Positions 37,598 to 47,872 of a stretch of DNA of 64,000 nt are shown in pieces; the first letter of the stretch is position 1; every line of letters begins with the position of its first letter. Made by a program: the position numbers and the translations under genes. The stretch spans positions 446,553-510,552 of the forward strand of contig NZ_KK020675.1 in the NCBI RefSeq assembly GCF_000307775.2. Reading direction: 5' to 3'. Source of the stretch: Stutzerimonas stutzeri KOS6. GTDB taxonomy: Bacteria; Pseudomonadota; Gammaproteobacteria; Pseudomonadales; Pseudomonadaceae. Under the pieces are notes generated by a model, which searched no databases, was not told where the DNA came from, and saw nothing but the letters and a program-made list of their open reading frames with translations.

Positions 37598-39964
37598 TCA
37601 GAACAAGCCGAGCTGCCCGTCGACCAGCGAGGCGAAGTCATCGCCCACGAATGGCAGTATCGCGTCGGCCACCGGCTGTAGCTGACGCGTCACATAGTGG
37701 TCGTAGTCGATGGGCGACGAGCGGGTTTCCAGCGGCTCGGGGCCGGTAACTGTGATCAGGTAGCTGATCCAGCCACCGTTCTGGTACTGCCGTGGCCGAC
37801 CGTGACGGTCGTTGTAGTCGTCGGCCAGGCGCGCCGCCCGCACATGTGGCGGGACGTTGCGCTGGTAGTCATCCAGCCGGCGACGCAGGCGCTTGCGGTA
37901 GATCAGCAGCTCGTCGAGCTCGCCGGCCAGCGTGCGCCGAACGTAGTCGCGCACGTAGTCCCGGTGCGGCTGGCGATGGAAAATACGCCGGTATAACTCC
38001 TGCTGAAAGCCCTGGGCCAGCGGCGACCAGTCGGTACGCACGGTTTCCAGCCCCTTGAACACCATCCCGTCGCTGCCATCCGGCCGGGTGACAAGGCCGG
38101 CATAGCGCTTCTTGCTACCCTCCTCGGCGCCGCGAATGGTAGGCATCAGGAAGCGCCGGAAGTGCGTTTCGTACTGCAATTCCAGCGCACTGGCCAGTCC
38201 GTACTCGGCCTGCAGACGCTCTCGCCACCAATCATTGATGTGCTGGACCAGCTGACGCCCGATCAGCGCCGCCTCGTCATCCGAATGCGCCTTGCGCAGC
38301 CAGACGAACGTGGAATCGGTATCGCCGTAGATCACCACATGCCCCTGGGCCTCGATCAATTCCCGCGTGCGACGCATGATTTCGTGACCGCGCAGGGTGA
38401 TCGACGACGCCAGCCTCGGATCGAAGAAGCGGCAGCCGCTGGAACCGAGCACGCCGTAGAAAGCGTTCATGATGATCTTCAAGGCCTGCGACAATGGCTT
38501 GTTGTGCTCGCGCTTCGCCGTCTCGCGGCCTTCCCACACCCGCTCGACGATCGCCGGCAGGCAGTGCCGGGTCCGCGAGAAACGCGCCCCGCGAAAGCCC
38601 GACACCGAGTCGTCGTCGGCCGGTTGACGGAGCCCCTCGATCAACCCCACCGGATCGATGAGAAAGGTGCGGATGATCGACGGGTACAGGCTCTTGTAAT
38701 CGAGCACCAGCACCGACTCGTAGAGCCCCGGCTGCGAATCCATTACGAACCCACCCGGGCTGGCTTCGGCCTGGCGCTCGCCGAGGTTGGGCGCGACGAA
38801 CCCCTGGCGGTGCATCAGCGGCAGGTACAGGTGCTCGAATGCCGCCACCGATCCGCCGCTGCGATCGGCGGCCAGACCAGTCACGGTGGAGCGCTCCAGG
38901 AGGAAGGTCAGCAGCTCGGTACGGGCGAAGATCCGCGTTACCAGCTCACAGTCCTTGAGGTTGTAGCGCGCCAGTGCCGGCTTGTCCTCGGCGAACATCC
39001 GGTCGATTTCCGCCATACGCTGGTAGGGATTGTCGATCGCCTTGCCTTCGCCCAGCAGGGTCTGGGCGACGTTCTCGAGGCTGAACGAAGGAAAACTCCA
39101 GGTAGCCGAACGCAGTGCCTCGATACCGTCGATGATCAGCCGTCCCGCTGCCGCGGCGAAATAATGCCTGGCGCGACCGCCATGCTCGCGCCACTCCATC
39201 TGCGCACCGCCACGACCGAGACGCAGGGGTACCTGCAAACGTTTCGAGTGATCGTGCAACACGCGCAGATCGAACTGCACCAGGTTCCAGCCGATGATCG
39301 CATCCGGATCATGCTCGGCAAACCAGGCGTTCAACCGCTCCAGCAGCTCGGCGCGGGTCTGGCAGTAATCGAGCGGGAAATCCAGCGCGTCCCCCTGCTC
39401 GCTCGCCGGCCCCAGCATATAGACCTGGCGCTGGTCACAGCCTTGCAATGCGATTGAATAGAGATCGCCGCGGGCATTGGTTTCGATATCCAGCGAAACC
39501 AGCCTGAGTGCCGGCCGATAGTCCGGCGCCGGCCTGAGCTGCGCATCGATCTGGGCACCGCCAGCCGCGGGCACGCCAGCGAAGCACACCGGCGCGGTGA
39601 TGAAGCGCTCCATCAGATAGCGCTCGGGCGGGCGGATATCAGCCTCATAGACATCCACCCCAGCATCGCGCAGTAGCCGCGTGCAGTCCAACAGGCGACG
39701 ATAGGAGCGGCAGTACAGCCCCATCACCGGACGATGGCGGAAATCATGCAAGGCCAGCAGCCGCAGCTCGGCGTCACGCTCACCACGCAACAACGCCTCG
39801 ACGCGCCCCCGCTGCTCCTCCGGAATGAAGGCAACCGAATGCTGATGCGGCACGCGCACCTGCCGAGCTCCTTCATCGGTGGCCAACCAGAAGCTGATCT
39901 CCGTGCCATCTGGCGTATCCCGCCAGTGCCGCGTCAGGATGAAACCCTGTCGTGGTTGCGACAT
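37598..39964 (-). CDS. polB: DNA polymerase II (family B)
   Basis: 788 residues, against 783 in E. coli. Exonuclease motifs: SLDIETN (Exo I), [14 protein letters not shown] (Exo II), YNLKDCELV (Exo III). Polymerase motifs: [13 protein letters not shown] (A), [15 protein letters not shown] (B), YGDTDSTFV (C). All catalytic acids are intact. ATG 39964 is preferred to the GTG one codon upstream, because GGGA sits five bases before it. It restarts stalled forks and does translesion synthesis. An SOS box was looked for upstream and not found. Confidence 0.96.
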   Translation of the reverse strand: MSQPRQGFILTRHWRDTPDGTEISFWLATDEGARQVRVPHQHSVAFIPEEQRGRVEALLRGERDAELRLLALHDFRHRPVMGLYCRSYRRLLDCTRLLRDAGVDVYEADIRPPERYLMERFITAPVCFAGVPAAGGAQIDAQLRPAPDYRPALRLVSLDIETNARGDLYSIALQGCDQRQVYMLGPASEQGDALDFPLDYCQTRAELLERLNAWFAEHDPDAIIGWNLVQFDLRVLHDHSKRLQVPLRLGRGGAQMEWREHGGRARHYFAAAAGRLIIDGIEALRSATWSFPSFSLENVAQTLLGEGKAIDNPYQRMAEIDRMFAEDKPALARYNLKDCELVTRIFARTELLTFLLERSTVTGLAADRSGGSVAAFEHLYLPLMHRQGFVAPNLGERQAEASPGGFVMDSQPGLYESVLVLDYKSLYPSIIRTFLIDPVGLIEGLRQPADDDSVSGFRGARFSRTRHCLPAIVERVWEGRETAKREHNKPLSQALKIIMNAFYGVLGSSGCRFFDPRLASSITLRGHEIMRRTRELIEAQGHVVIYGDTDSTFVWLRKAHSDDEAALIGRQLVQHINDWWRERLQAEYGLASALELQYETHFRRFLMPTIRGAEEGSKKRYAGLVTRPDGSDGMVFKGLETVRTDWSPLAQGFQQELYRRIFHRQPHRDYVRDYVRRTLAGELDELLIYRKRLRRRLDDYQRNVPPHVRAARLADDYNDRHGRPRQYQNGGWISYLITVTGPEPLETRSSPIDYDHYVTRQLQPVADAILPFVGDDFASLVDGQLGLF

Positions 39965-40925
39965 CACATTCCCGCCGCCATACGCAAAAAAATCCGAATT
40001 CTGACGAGCCCAACGGCCTAGGTTACATGCCGTGGCGTAGAGAGCGTGATCTGGGCCCTGTTTTTTGGTGGTCGTTGCAGCTATAAGCGCGTCGTTGGTG
40101 CAGACTTCAGCCGGTTCTCCAGCTTGTTGCGTCGCAATTGGGCACGGTGATTTACGACATTTTTATGACATCTGCGTATTCAGATGAATCACGAACAATT
40201 GCGTAGCCAACGTAAGAGCAAATTGATCCGATGGATGATACGTCGCAAATCTAGCCACAAAAAGAAACCATAAGGAAAATTAGGCAGATCCAACATGACC
40301 GATCTAACTGCTCCTTTAGTATCTATGGCGCATGGCCATCATTTAACTATATGATCTCTTCGTTATTGCCCCATTGAGGCCCAGACCGAGGAACAGGATG
40401 AGCTTGCGATCCACAAGGCGGGATCGATTCATGGTTGTCTTTGCTGCCTTCTTATCGATATTCATTCTCACTGAAATGCATTCTCTACTAAACGTTAACT
40501 CAAAAGGGAATAGCGCCGATCCAAGCATCACTTGGTGACAGCCCTAACTTAACAACATCCCTTTAGTTTTACCTTCAGACATCTTGCTTAGAAAGCTCAG
40601 AATACGGCCAATAATCTATACATGGCTTCTATCAAGCCCAAGCGCATCTACCGACTTACCAAACTCAATTGCAGTCACAACTTATTGCCCAGCGCTTAAA
40701 ACCAAGTAACAATTGCCCGATCCTGATCTACCAAAAGTAAGTGAATCATTGCCAAATGCCGACCTCACGAGCAAGATCCAATAGATGGTAATGACGAATT
40801 CAGCATGCTCAGCTAAAAAATGAGCAAAACGCAAAGTTTCTATCGCCCAGAAAACAGGCAATGCCTCAGCGACACCGGCAACACCCTTGGAAGAATTGAG
40901 CTCTATTACCTCAGGATACAACGCA
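39965..40925. other. AT-rich intergenic region, left edge of the island
   Basis: About 960 bases, visibly poorer in G and C than the flanking core. The change begins just after the polB start at about 39990. Only one short plausible reading frame is seen (40398-40538, listed separately). Minus-strand frames at 40343-40531 and 40682-41035 have no ribosome site or recognisable sequence. Possible decayed island DNA. Confidence 0.6.
40398..40538 (+). CDS. Candidate 46-residue membrane protein
   Basis: A short frame starting MSLRSTRRDRFMVVF with AGGA five bases before the ATG. Layout: an Arg-rich N-terminus, one hydrophobic segment (about residues 12-25, FMVVFAAFLSIFILT) and a polar tail ending in ITW. 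This positive-inside pattern fits a small inner-membrane protein or signal peptide. I recognise no family. Small size and AT-rich context mean it could be chance. Confidence 0.35.
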   Translation: MSLRSTRRDRFMVVFAAFLSIFILTEMHSLLNVNSKGNSADPSITW

Positions 40926-43702
40926 ATGACGATGCTTGAGCATGCTTTGACCAAGGGGCCCAGAGGGATGCCTTTTTTGGTTCTTCTCTGCGGTTTGCTT
41001 TGTACGGCGGCCGTTTGGTTCACCTTGTATGCCACTCAGGAAAAAGCAGCGGATCAGAAATTTCAGCAACTGGGTGATGAGGTGCTGGAAGCAATCGAGA
41101 AGCGGATGAGCAGCCATCGCCAGATACTACTCAGTAGCGCAGGCTTGTTTGAGGTAAGCAATGACGTCAGCAGGGAAGACTGGCGACGCTTTGTGCAACG
41201 TATGAATCTGGAGTCCAACTATCCGGGAATTCTCGGGCTTGGTTATAGCCAGGCCGTGAGGCCAGAGCAGTTGAACGCCTTTGAGGAGGGCGTACGCCAA
41301 GAGGGCTTTGCCGAGTTCACCATCAAACCGGCCGGCAAGCGTGATCTGTACACGTCGATCATCTATCTGGAACCATTTGAAGGGAGAAATTTGGCGGCAC
41401 TCGGCTTCGACATGTTTTCCGAGCCCATCCGGCGAGCAGCTATGACTAGAGCGGTTGAAACCGGTATGGCTCAACTGAGCGGCAAAGTCACTCTCGTCCA
41501 GGAAAACAATGGGCCTGCGCAAGCGGGCTTGCTGATGTATGTACCCGTTTATCAATCTGGGGCTGTATTGAGTTCACCTGAGCAACGCTGGGAGGCTTTG
41601 CGTGGATTCGTCTACAGCCCCTACCGTGTAAACGACCTGATGCGAGCAATACTCGATGGCCGGGATTTGCAAGTCGACTTTGCACTCCATACCGGCGTAT
41701 TGGGCTCTCCTGAACAGCTTATTTTCAACAGCCACCCGCGAATTGAGTCGGCAGATTTGCCGTCGCGCACAAAGCGACTAGAACTTTTTGGCCAGCCTCT
41801 CTATGTAAGTTTCTATCCGCAGCCAGGTTTTTACGAGGATTTCCATCAGGGCCAGGGACTATTGCTGGTGCTTGGCATTGTGATCAGTCTGCTTCTGTTC
41901 CTGTTGGCACAAGTGCTGGCGAATGGTCAGCGGCGGGCCATTACACAACTGAGAGTGCTGGAAAAGAGCGAAGCTCGCCTCGGCGCCATCGCAATGGTTT
42001 CCAACGATTTAATCTGGGAACTCGATGTCGAAAGCCGGACGCTCTCTCACAACCAGCGAAGCAGCGTCAGTCAGCTACCCAAGAGCCTCATGATTGATGA
42101 TTGGCTGAGATGCATTCATCCAGATGACAAGCAACAACTCGTCGAAAGCTTTCTCCACGCTCTGGAGGGTAAAGACCTTACATGGGTTGCAGAATTTCGA
42201 TACCTAGACAGATACAGCAATATCGGAATACTTGAATCCAAGGCAGCCTTCTTAAGAAATGAAGAAGGAAAGGCCATTCATGTTGTAGGCGGCGCACAAG
42301 ATTTGACGCGTCGACGCAAGATGCAGTCTGCGATGATGAATATGGCAGCGAGCGTCGCCGACCTTGAGGACGAGCAGTTTTTTACTGCCCTACTTAGAAA
42401 CCTGGTCCATGGTCTTGAGGCAGACGGCGGTTGCATCGCCAAGATAGACGAGGAGGACCCGTCCACAGCAAGAACATTAGCGGTTGTTGTCGATGGCGAA
42501 CGCGTCAATGACTTCAGCTATCCAGTTGCTGGAAGTCCTTGTGAGAACCTACTGTCAAACAAGGAGTGTTTTGTACCTGAAAATCTTGCTGAACGTTTTC
42601 CGCACGCAAGTGGTGTGCCGGGTATCCAGCCGAGGACCTATGTCGGCGGCCAACTTCTTGATGAGCAAGGTGTCGTCATAGGTTTTATCTATGTGCTGTA
42701 CAGGACTCCTGTTGAGCGCACGGATTTTATGACCTCGGTATTGCAGGTTTTTGCAGTGCGCGCTGCGGCGGAAATACGCCGCATTGAGGCTGATAAAAAG
42801 CTTCGAGAACAAGCAGACCTACTCGATCATGCAAAAGAATCAATCATCGTACTGGACCTGGACTTGAACGTCAGATTCTGGAACAAAGGTGCCGAAGAAA
42901 TGTATGGCATTGCTAGAAGTAATGCCATAGGTCACAACGTGAGCCAGTTTTACGCCGAAGCGTCCGCCCTCTCTTTTGCCCTATCGGAAACGTTGCATAA
43001 CGACCAGTTCAGCGGAGAATTCCAGCAGGTGGTTGAGTCCAACACCTCGACTGCTGTAGTAGATGAAAACTGGACGCTAATTCGAGATGCATCCGGCACA
43101 CCTAAATCAATCCTTAAAGTTGGTATTGACGTCACGGATCGAAATGAAGCCGAGGCTCAGATTAAGAAGCTGGCGTACTTCGACACACTGACCGACTTGC
43201 CTAACCGCAGGCTGTTCATGGAGCGTTTGAAGGATGCAACAGAAAGCAGCACGGCCAGCGGCAGAAGTTCCGCACTGCTTTTCATTGACTTAGACAACTT
43301 CAAGAACCTGAATGACTTGCATGGCCACCTCAAAGGCGATGAATTTCTCGTATCCGTCTCTCGGGTGCTCTCTAAAACCGTACGCAAGGGCGATACCGTA
43401 GCACGGCTAGGCGGTGATGAGTTCGTCATTATCATTACCGAACTGGATGCGAATCGATCCATCGCGAAACAGCAGGCCTCTCAGGTTGCCAAGTCAATTA
43501 TCAAGGCATTCGAAAATCCACTCGACATACAACATTTGGTTGTATACGCCACTGCAAGTATCGGTATAACTGTGTTCAACGACGCCAGTCATCATCTTGG
43601 CGAGTTGCTCAGGCAAGCCGACCTGGCCATGTATGAAGCAAAGGATTTTGGACGCAATACCTACAGGATTTATGACGCTAGAAACGACGAAGCCCTCAAC
43701 AC
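40926..43702 (+). pseudogene. CHASE-PAS-GGDEF half of an IS-split c-di-GMP enzyme
   Basis: The 5' part of a 1181-codon gene cut by an IS21 element at 43703. ATG 40926 is chosen (AGGA ten bases upstream); a TTG at 40887 is less likely. It encodes TM1 (about 15-35), a periplasmic CHASE domain (about 65-280), TM2 (LVLGIVISLLLFLLAQVL), PAS and GAF-like regions, a second PAS, and a GGDEF domain with the intact GGDEF at residues 829-833. The EAL half is 46306-47074. After the last native codon the frame runs into the IS and stops at 43811, so a truncated diguanylate cyclase may still be made. Confidence 0.9.
43696..43702. repeat. Target site duplication, left copy
   Basis: TCAACAC immediately left of the IS tip TGCGGATTCC. 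The identical copy is at 46299-46305. Confidence 0.9.
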
Positions 43703-43704
43703 TG

Positions 43705-43773
43705 CGGATTCCACGCCATTCGGACACTCAGCCCACGCTGATCCGGACACCTGTTCCACGATCATTCGGACAG
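43705..43773. repeat. IS left-end array, three degenerate 23-bp repeats
   Basis: Units at 43705, 43728 and 43751, each 23 bases with the pattern ..TTCCACG...AT[CT]CGGACA., inverted relative to the right-end array. They are probably IstA binding sites. Confidence 0.8.
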
Positions 43774-43807
43774 GCAGTCGGAGCGCAGCGACGCAGGGCT
43801 GGCATTG

Positions 43808-44563
43808 TTAGTCCGGGTTGGCTGACGTCGTCAATTCCTGCGTCCGTTTGCGCATTGATTCACCCTTCAGATTGATCCGGTAAGCGTTGTGCACCAGGCG
43901 GTCGAGGATGGCGTCGGCCAGGGTCGGATCGCCGATCAGTTCGTGCCAGTTGTCCACCGGCATCTGGCTGGTGACGATGGTCGAGCGCTGGCCGTAGCGG
44001 TCGTCCAGTAGCTCCAGCATGTCGCGCCGCTGTTCGGCGGTGAACGGGGCCAGGCCCCAGTCGTCGAGGATCAGCAGGTCGGTCTTGGCGTAGCTGCTCA
44101 TCAGCTTGGCGAAGCGGCCGTCGCCATGGGCCAAGCCCAGCTCTTCCAACAGGCGCGGCAAGCGCAGGTAACGCACGCTGTAGCCCTCTCGGCAGGTCTG
44201 GTGGGCCAGGGCGCAGGCCAGCCAGGTTTTACCGACACCGGTGGGGCCGCCGATGATCAGGTTGAGGCCGTCGCGTAACCACTGACCGCTGCTCAGCTGG
44301 AGGATCAGCGCCTTGTCGAGTCCGCGCGGGCTGCGGTAGTCGATGTCTTCGAGGCAGGCGTTGTGCTTGAGCCGGGCCTGACGCAGGCGGCTGCTGAGGC
44401 GCTTGTCGTCGCGTTCGGTCAGTTCGCGGTCGACCAGCAGGCCGAGGCGTTCCACGAAGCTCAGGCTGTCGATGTCGGGGGTTTTCAGTTGCTCGGCGAG
44501 TGCCTTGAGCATGCCGGTCAGGCGCAGGGTCTGGAGCTTGTCCAGGGTCGGATGGGGCAGCAT
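43808..44563 (-). CDS. istB: IS21 helper ATPase IstB
   Basis: 251 residues from ATG 44563 (AAGGAA site), 17 bases after the istA stop. AAA+ ATPase: Walker A GGPTGVGKTWLA, Walker B LLILDDWGLAPF, sensor region TIVTSQMPVDNW. It forms the DnaA-like partner that selects target DNA and activates IstA. The longer open frame to 44707 overlaps istA and is not used. Stops 105 bases inside the left end. Confidence 0.96.
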   Translation of the reverse strand: MLPHPTLDKLQTLRLTGMLKALAEQLKTPDIDSLSFVERLGLLVDRELTERDDKRLSSRLRQARLKHNACLEDIDYRSPRGLDKALILQLSSGQWLRDGLNLIIGGPTGVGKTWLACALAHQTCREGYSVRYLRLPRLLEELGLAHGDGRFAKLMSSYAKTDLLILDDWGLAPFTAEQRRDMLELLDDRYGQRSTIVTSQMPVDNWHELIGDPTLADAILDRLVHNAYRINLKGESMRKRTQELTTSANPD

Positions 44564-44580
44564 GGTGGGATTCCTTGTGT

Positions 44581-46110
44581 TCAGTGGTAGTAGCCGGGGC
44601 CGCGCAGATTGGCGTGGTCGTCCGGCAGCAGGGGCAGGTTGGCTTGAGCCAACGGCAGGCTTTCCAAAGCCTGGCGCAGGATCGATTCGAGGCTCTTGTA
44701 GCTGCACGCACCGAGGCTGAGGGCGCGACGGCAGGCCAACTCCAAGCGCACTTCGCCATGGGTCTTGCCCAGGCGCAGGATGCCCAGGCAGGCCCGGTAG
44801 CCTTGGGTTGGGTGGATGCGCCGTTCGAGGATGTGGCTGATCACGCCGGCCGTGTTCGGCCCGGTCTGCTCAGCCCAGCGGATCAGCCGTTGTGGCGTCC
44901 ACTCGGCGTGCTCGCGATGGCTCTTGGGCATGTGCTCGGCCTGTGTGCTGTGCCGGCCCTTGTGCGGTGAGCGAAGGTGGCTGGCCACCCGCTGATTGGC
45001 GTGGAAACACTCGACGGTGCGCGCCGTCAGGCGTACTTCCAGTTGTTTCTTCACCAGTTGGTACGGCACCGAGTAGTAGTGCCCATCAACCTCGACGTGG
45101 TAGTCGATGTGCACACGCGCCTTCTTCCACTCGGCATACACGTAGGGTTGCTCCGGCAGCGGCCGCAGCACCGGACGATCCAGGGCTTCGAAGGCCGAGT
45201 GCCGGGAGCCCGGCAGCTTGCGAAACGGTCGTCGGTTGAGGCGCTCCAGCAATAAGGCGATGGCGCTGTTGAGTTCGTCCAAGGAGAAGAACTGGCGGTT
45301 CCTCAGCGCGGCGAGGATCCAGCGCTCGACCACCTGCACGCCGACCTCGGCCTTAGCCTTGTCGCGCGGCTTACGCGCCCGCGCCGGCACCACCGCCACG
45401 CCATAGTGCTCGGCCAGATCGCGGTAGCTCGGGTTGATGTCCGGCTCGTAGCGATGGCTCTTACTCACCGCGCTGCGCAGGTTGTCCGGCACCACGATCT
45501 CCGGCACGCCCCCGAGGAAGGCGAAGCAGCGGGTATGCGAGCCCAGCCAGTCCGGCAGCTGCTGCGACCAGGTGGCTTCGGCGAAGGTGTAGCTGGAGGC
45601 GCCGAGCACCGCGACGAACACCTGCGCCTGGCGGATCTCGCCGCTGTGCCGGTCGATCACCGGCACCGTCTGCCCGGCGTAGTCGACGAACAACTTCTCG
45701 CCGACACGATGTTCCTGGCGCATCACCACGTCCAGCTTGCCCTGCCAGGCCCGGTAGTGCTCGCAGAACCAGCTGTACTGAAAACCCTGCGGCTGGCTCA
45801 GGCGATACTCCTGCCAGAGCAGCGCCAGGGTCACGCCGGGGCGACGCAGCTCGGCGTGCACCCAAGACCAATCAGGCAGTGGCCGCTGCTCACTGGGCAC
45901 CGCAGGGGCCAATGGGAACAGTTGCTGTTCCAGTTCGGAATCGGACAACGAGCAGGGCCAGGCTAGACCGCTGGCGGCAAAGCGACAGAGGTAATCACCG
46001 GCACTGCTGTGGCCTATGCCCAGACTGCGGGAGATCTTACGGACAGACAGCCCGCAATCGAACTTGAGGCGCAACACCTCACGGATTTTACGCATGGATA
46101 AACGCTCCAC
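44581..46110 (-). CDS. istA: IS21 transposase IstA
   Basis: 509 residues. N-terminal helix-turn-helix (VRKISRSLGIGHSSAGDYL, about 22-40), then an RNase H-like DDE core: KLFVDYAGQTVP (D), EIVVPDNLRSAV (D), KAKAEVGVQVVERWIL (E). A C-terminal beta domain (HVEVDGHYYSVPYQLV) follows. Start MERLSMRKIREVLR at 46110; the next ATG five codons on is an alternative. It binds the terminal repeats and cuts and joins the IS ends. Confidence 0.96.
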   Translation of the reverse strand: MERLSMRKIREVLRLKFDCGLSVRKISRSLGIGHSSAGDYLCRFAASGLAWPCSLSDSELEQQLFPLAPAVPSEQRPLPDWSWVHAELRRPGVTLALLWQEYRLSQPQGFQYSWFCEHYRAWQGKLDVVMRQEHRVGEKLFVDYAGQTVPVIDRHSGEIRQAQVFVAVLGASSYTFAEATWSQQLPDWLGSHTRCFAFLGGVPEIVVPDNLRSAVSKSHRYEPDINPSYRDLAEHYGVAVVPARARKPRDKAKAEVGVQVVERWILAALRNRQFFSLDELNSAIALLLERLNRRPFRKLPGSRHSAFEALDRPVLRPLPEQPYVYAEWKKARVHIDYHVEVDGHYYSVPYQLVKKQLEVRLTARTVECFHANQRVASHLRSPHKGRHSTQAEHMPKSHREHAEWTPQRLIRWAEQTGPNTAGVISHILERRIHPTQGYRACLGILRLGKTHGEVRLELACRRALSLGACSYKSLESILRQALESLPLAQANLPLLPDDHANLRGPGYYH

Positions 46111-46180
46111 GACGACCTCTTCGCTTCGAAAAAGAGGTCGATGGTAGTGAATAAATCCTGCGTAGCTGCCTGCCTGAAAA

Positions 46181-46295
46181 GTGTCCGGATGGCCGTGGAA
46201 TCGGTGTCCGGATGCTCGTGGAATGAGTGTCCGGATCAGCGTGGAATCACTGTCCGGATGTGCGTGGAATGGGTGTCCGAGTCAGCGTGGAATCC
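46181..46295. repeat. IS right-end array, five 23-bp direct repeats
   Basis: Five units with an exact 23-base period begin at 46181, 46204, 46227, 46250 and 46273. Each fits [GC]TGTCCG[GA][AG]T...CGTGGAAT.., with variation mostly in a 3-base spacer. They lie between istA and the right tip. IS21 elements bind transposase at multiple terminal repeats. They are not CRISPR repeats, because there are no spacers. Confidence 0.9.
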
Positions 46296-46298
46296 GCA

Positions 46299-46305
46299 TC
46301 AACAC
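46299..46305. repeat. Target site duplication, right copy
   Basis: TCAACAC immediately right of the IS tip, identical to 43696-43702. Confidence 0.9.
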
Positions 46306-47074
46306 CAGGATCTCGCTATCCACTGAATTCAAGCGCGCACTGGAAAACGGCGAATTTGAACTATGGTATCAGACTCAATTTAATGCCAGCGAAGATGTTT
46401 ACGGAGCTGAAGCCCTCCTGCGATGGCGACATCCCTCGAAAGGACTCATACCCCCTTCCGACTTCATACCTCTCGCTGAACGCTCCAGTTTTATTGTGGA
46501 TCTGGGTCGCTGGATTCTGGACAACGCTTGCCTCCAACTTTCCAGATGGCAAGATAAAATTTCGAATAAACACTTTACGCTATCCGTCAACGTCAGCGTC
46601 CAGCAACTTCGTCAAGATAACTTTGTGGAGGAAGTGCTTCAGTCCATCCAACGCCATAACGTCGCCCCAGGAAAACTTGTACTTGAGCTAACGGAAGGCG
46701 TGCTGGACGAAACTAACGACATCATATCCAGAAGGCTTCACGCATTACGCGAAAGCGGAATCCTCATCTCACTTGATGATTTTGGAACAGGCTACTCCTC
46801 ACTTTCTCGACTCAAGAGAATGCCTTTTGATGAAATAAAGATTGATAAGTCTTTCATCAATGAAATACCCCATAACGAAGACGACTCGGCAATTGTTATG
46901 GCTATATTGGAACTTGGTAAGGCGATGCGTATGAGGGTTGTGGCTGAGGGCGTGGAAACCGCTGAACAGCTTAGCTTTCTTAAACGTAACGGATGCCAGG
47001 CATTCCAAGGCTACTACTATTCTGTTCCAACCCCTAACCCAGTGATCGGCCCCAGCGAGCCTGGGGACGAATGA
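46306..47074 (+). pseudogene. EAL half of the IS-split c-di-GMP enzyme
   Basis: Continues the gene begun at 40926. Joining base 43702 to 46306 reads EALNTRISLSTEFKRALENGEFELWYQ without a frame change. EAL-domain motifs are intact: YGAEALLRWRHP (EAL at 46409-46417), FTLSVNVS, LVLELTEG, ISLDDFGTGYSSLS, IKIDKSFI, VVAEGVET. The catalytic residues for c-di-GMP phosphodiesterase are present. The last 15 residues (VPTPNPVIGPSEPGDE) depart from the usual family ending, so the 3' end may also be rearranged. It lacks its own start signal except through the IS end. Confidence 0.9.
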
Positions 47075-47234
47075 CAAAGCGTTGTTGCGAAGGCTCAGAC
47101 GCTCGGCATAAAAATCGAAGTACGACTCGGTTTGGCTATTGATCGATAGTCATGCCAGAGCGCATCACCCCGCGCGCTGGGCAGTCGTAGCATGTACAGC
47201 GGAACCCCTTCGGCAGCCGTTTCGTAATGAACGC

Positions 47235-47320
47235 GGAAACATCCTGCCCCATGCGTCGCCGGCGATGACGATGCGCTATGCCCACCTTGCGCCAGAGCAT
47301 CTCAAGGATGAGATCAGCCT
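47235..47320 (+). pseudogene. Tyrosine recombinase C-terminal fragment
   Basis: The translation HASPAMTMRYAHLAPEHLKDE is the final catalytic-Tyr region of phage-type integrases (usual form: a conserved H, then TxRYAHL). Nothing upstream in frame gives the rest of the enzyme. The fragment ends at a MITE-like element. It marks a former integrative element near tRNA-Ser. Confidence 0.6.
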
Positions 47321-47322
47321 AG

Positions 47323-47461
47323 GCTCTGTACGAAACGTGCCTGCGCTCGGTGATGCTTCGTTAAAAACGGGTTCGGAATGCTCATTTACAGCACGTAAAC
47401 TCCGCCTCCTCACCCGTTTTTGCCTCGCCTGACCTTCGCTCGACGACTTTTCGTACAAAAC
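47323..47461. mobile_element. MITE-like element, 139 bp, with CTAG duplication
   Basis: Terminal inverted repeats GCTCTGTACGAAA (left) and, inverted from the right, GTTTTGTACGAAA, flanked on both sides by CTAG (47319-47322 and 47462-47465). CTAG is the target duplication of IS5-group elements. There is no transposase gene. Probably a non-autonomous relative of an IS5-type element. Confidence 0.65.
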
Positions 47462-47466
47462 CTAGG

Positions 47467-47837
47467 ACCGCAATCATGGAGAAATGCCTTTCAGCCAGAG
47501 GCAGATCACTAGATCTGCGATATGCCTGCATCCCGGTTTATTTCTCCCTGGACTTGCCTGCGTCGCGGTGTTTGTCGCAGATCTGCCCGCCGTTATTCTG
47601 GGAGCGCAGCTGCTCTCCGCCACCGGGCGTGGATACATTTCCGTGCGGGCTCTTCGGTCTTCTGTCGGCCATAAGTGACGACCTCTTTTAGCTGCTGGAT
47701 ATCGACCGCAATCTCTACATCCGAGCCCACACTAAAGCTGCTCGAGAAATGTTGGACCATCAGAAGCTAGCAAAGAGCCATCCTCATCCTGCTGCTTGTT
47801 TCGACACTACTTCGACAACTGGCCGGTCTAGAAAAGC
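47467..47837. other. Unassigned island-edge DNA
   Basis: About 370 bases between the MITE and the tRNA-Ser terminator. Short frames at 47476-47691 and 47484-47678 are hydrophobic or cysteine-rich but lack ribosome sites and family resemblance. Another frame reads LLDIDRNLYIRAHTKAAREML near 47690-47760 without a start. These look like fragments of decayed genes; none is recognised. Confidence 0.5.
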
Positions 47838-47872
47838 AAAAGCCCCCGAAACTCTAGGAATTTCAGGGGCTT
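47838..47872 (-). terminator. Terminator of tRNA-Ser
   Basis: AGCCCCCGAAA / TTTCAGGGGCT, a near-perfect stem with a 9-base loop, 14 bases past the tRNA 3' end on the minus strand, followed by TTTTGCTTTT. Confidence 0.85.

Larger units (their letters stand above)
43703..46298 (-). mobile_element. Complete IS21-family insertion sequence, 2596 bp
   Basis: Ends are TGCGGATTCCACGC (left) and its inverse (right), with TG...CA tips as in IS21. Flanked by the 7-bp duplication TCAACAC. Carries istA and istB in one minus-strand operon, with multiple terminal repeats at both ends. GC-rich, unlike the gene it interrupts. Both ends and both genes look intact, so it should be mobile. Confidence 0.95.

Noticed and set aside
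39965-40020. LexA/SOS box upstream of polB
   Set aside because: No CTGT-N8-ACAG pattern was seen in the upstream bases within the window.
40682-41035. Minus-strand 117-codon frame at the island edge
   Set aside because: Overlaps the credible start of the c-di-GMP gene, has no ribosome site and no recognisable family.
46181-46295. Possible short CRISPR array
   Set aside because: Repeats are contiguous with no unique spacers and belong to the IS21 end, and no cas genes are present.
46181-47074. EAL gene starting at 46181 as an intact independent protein
   Set aside because: The first 40 or so codons translate the IS end repeats; the native frame enters only at 46306.
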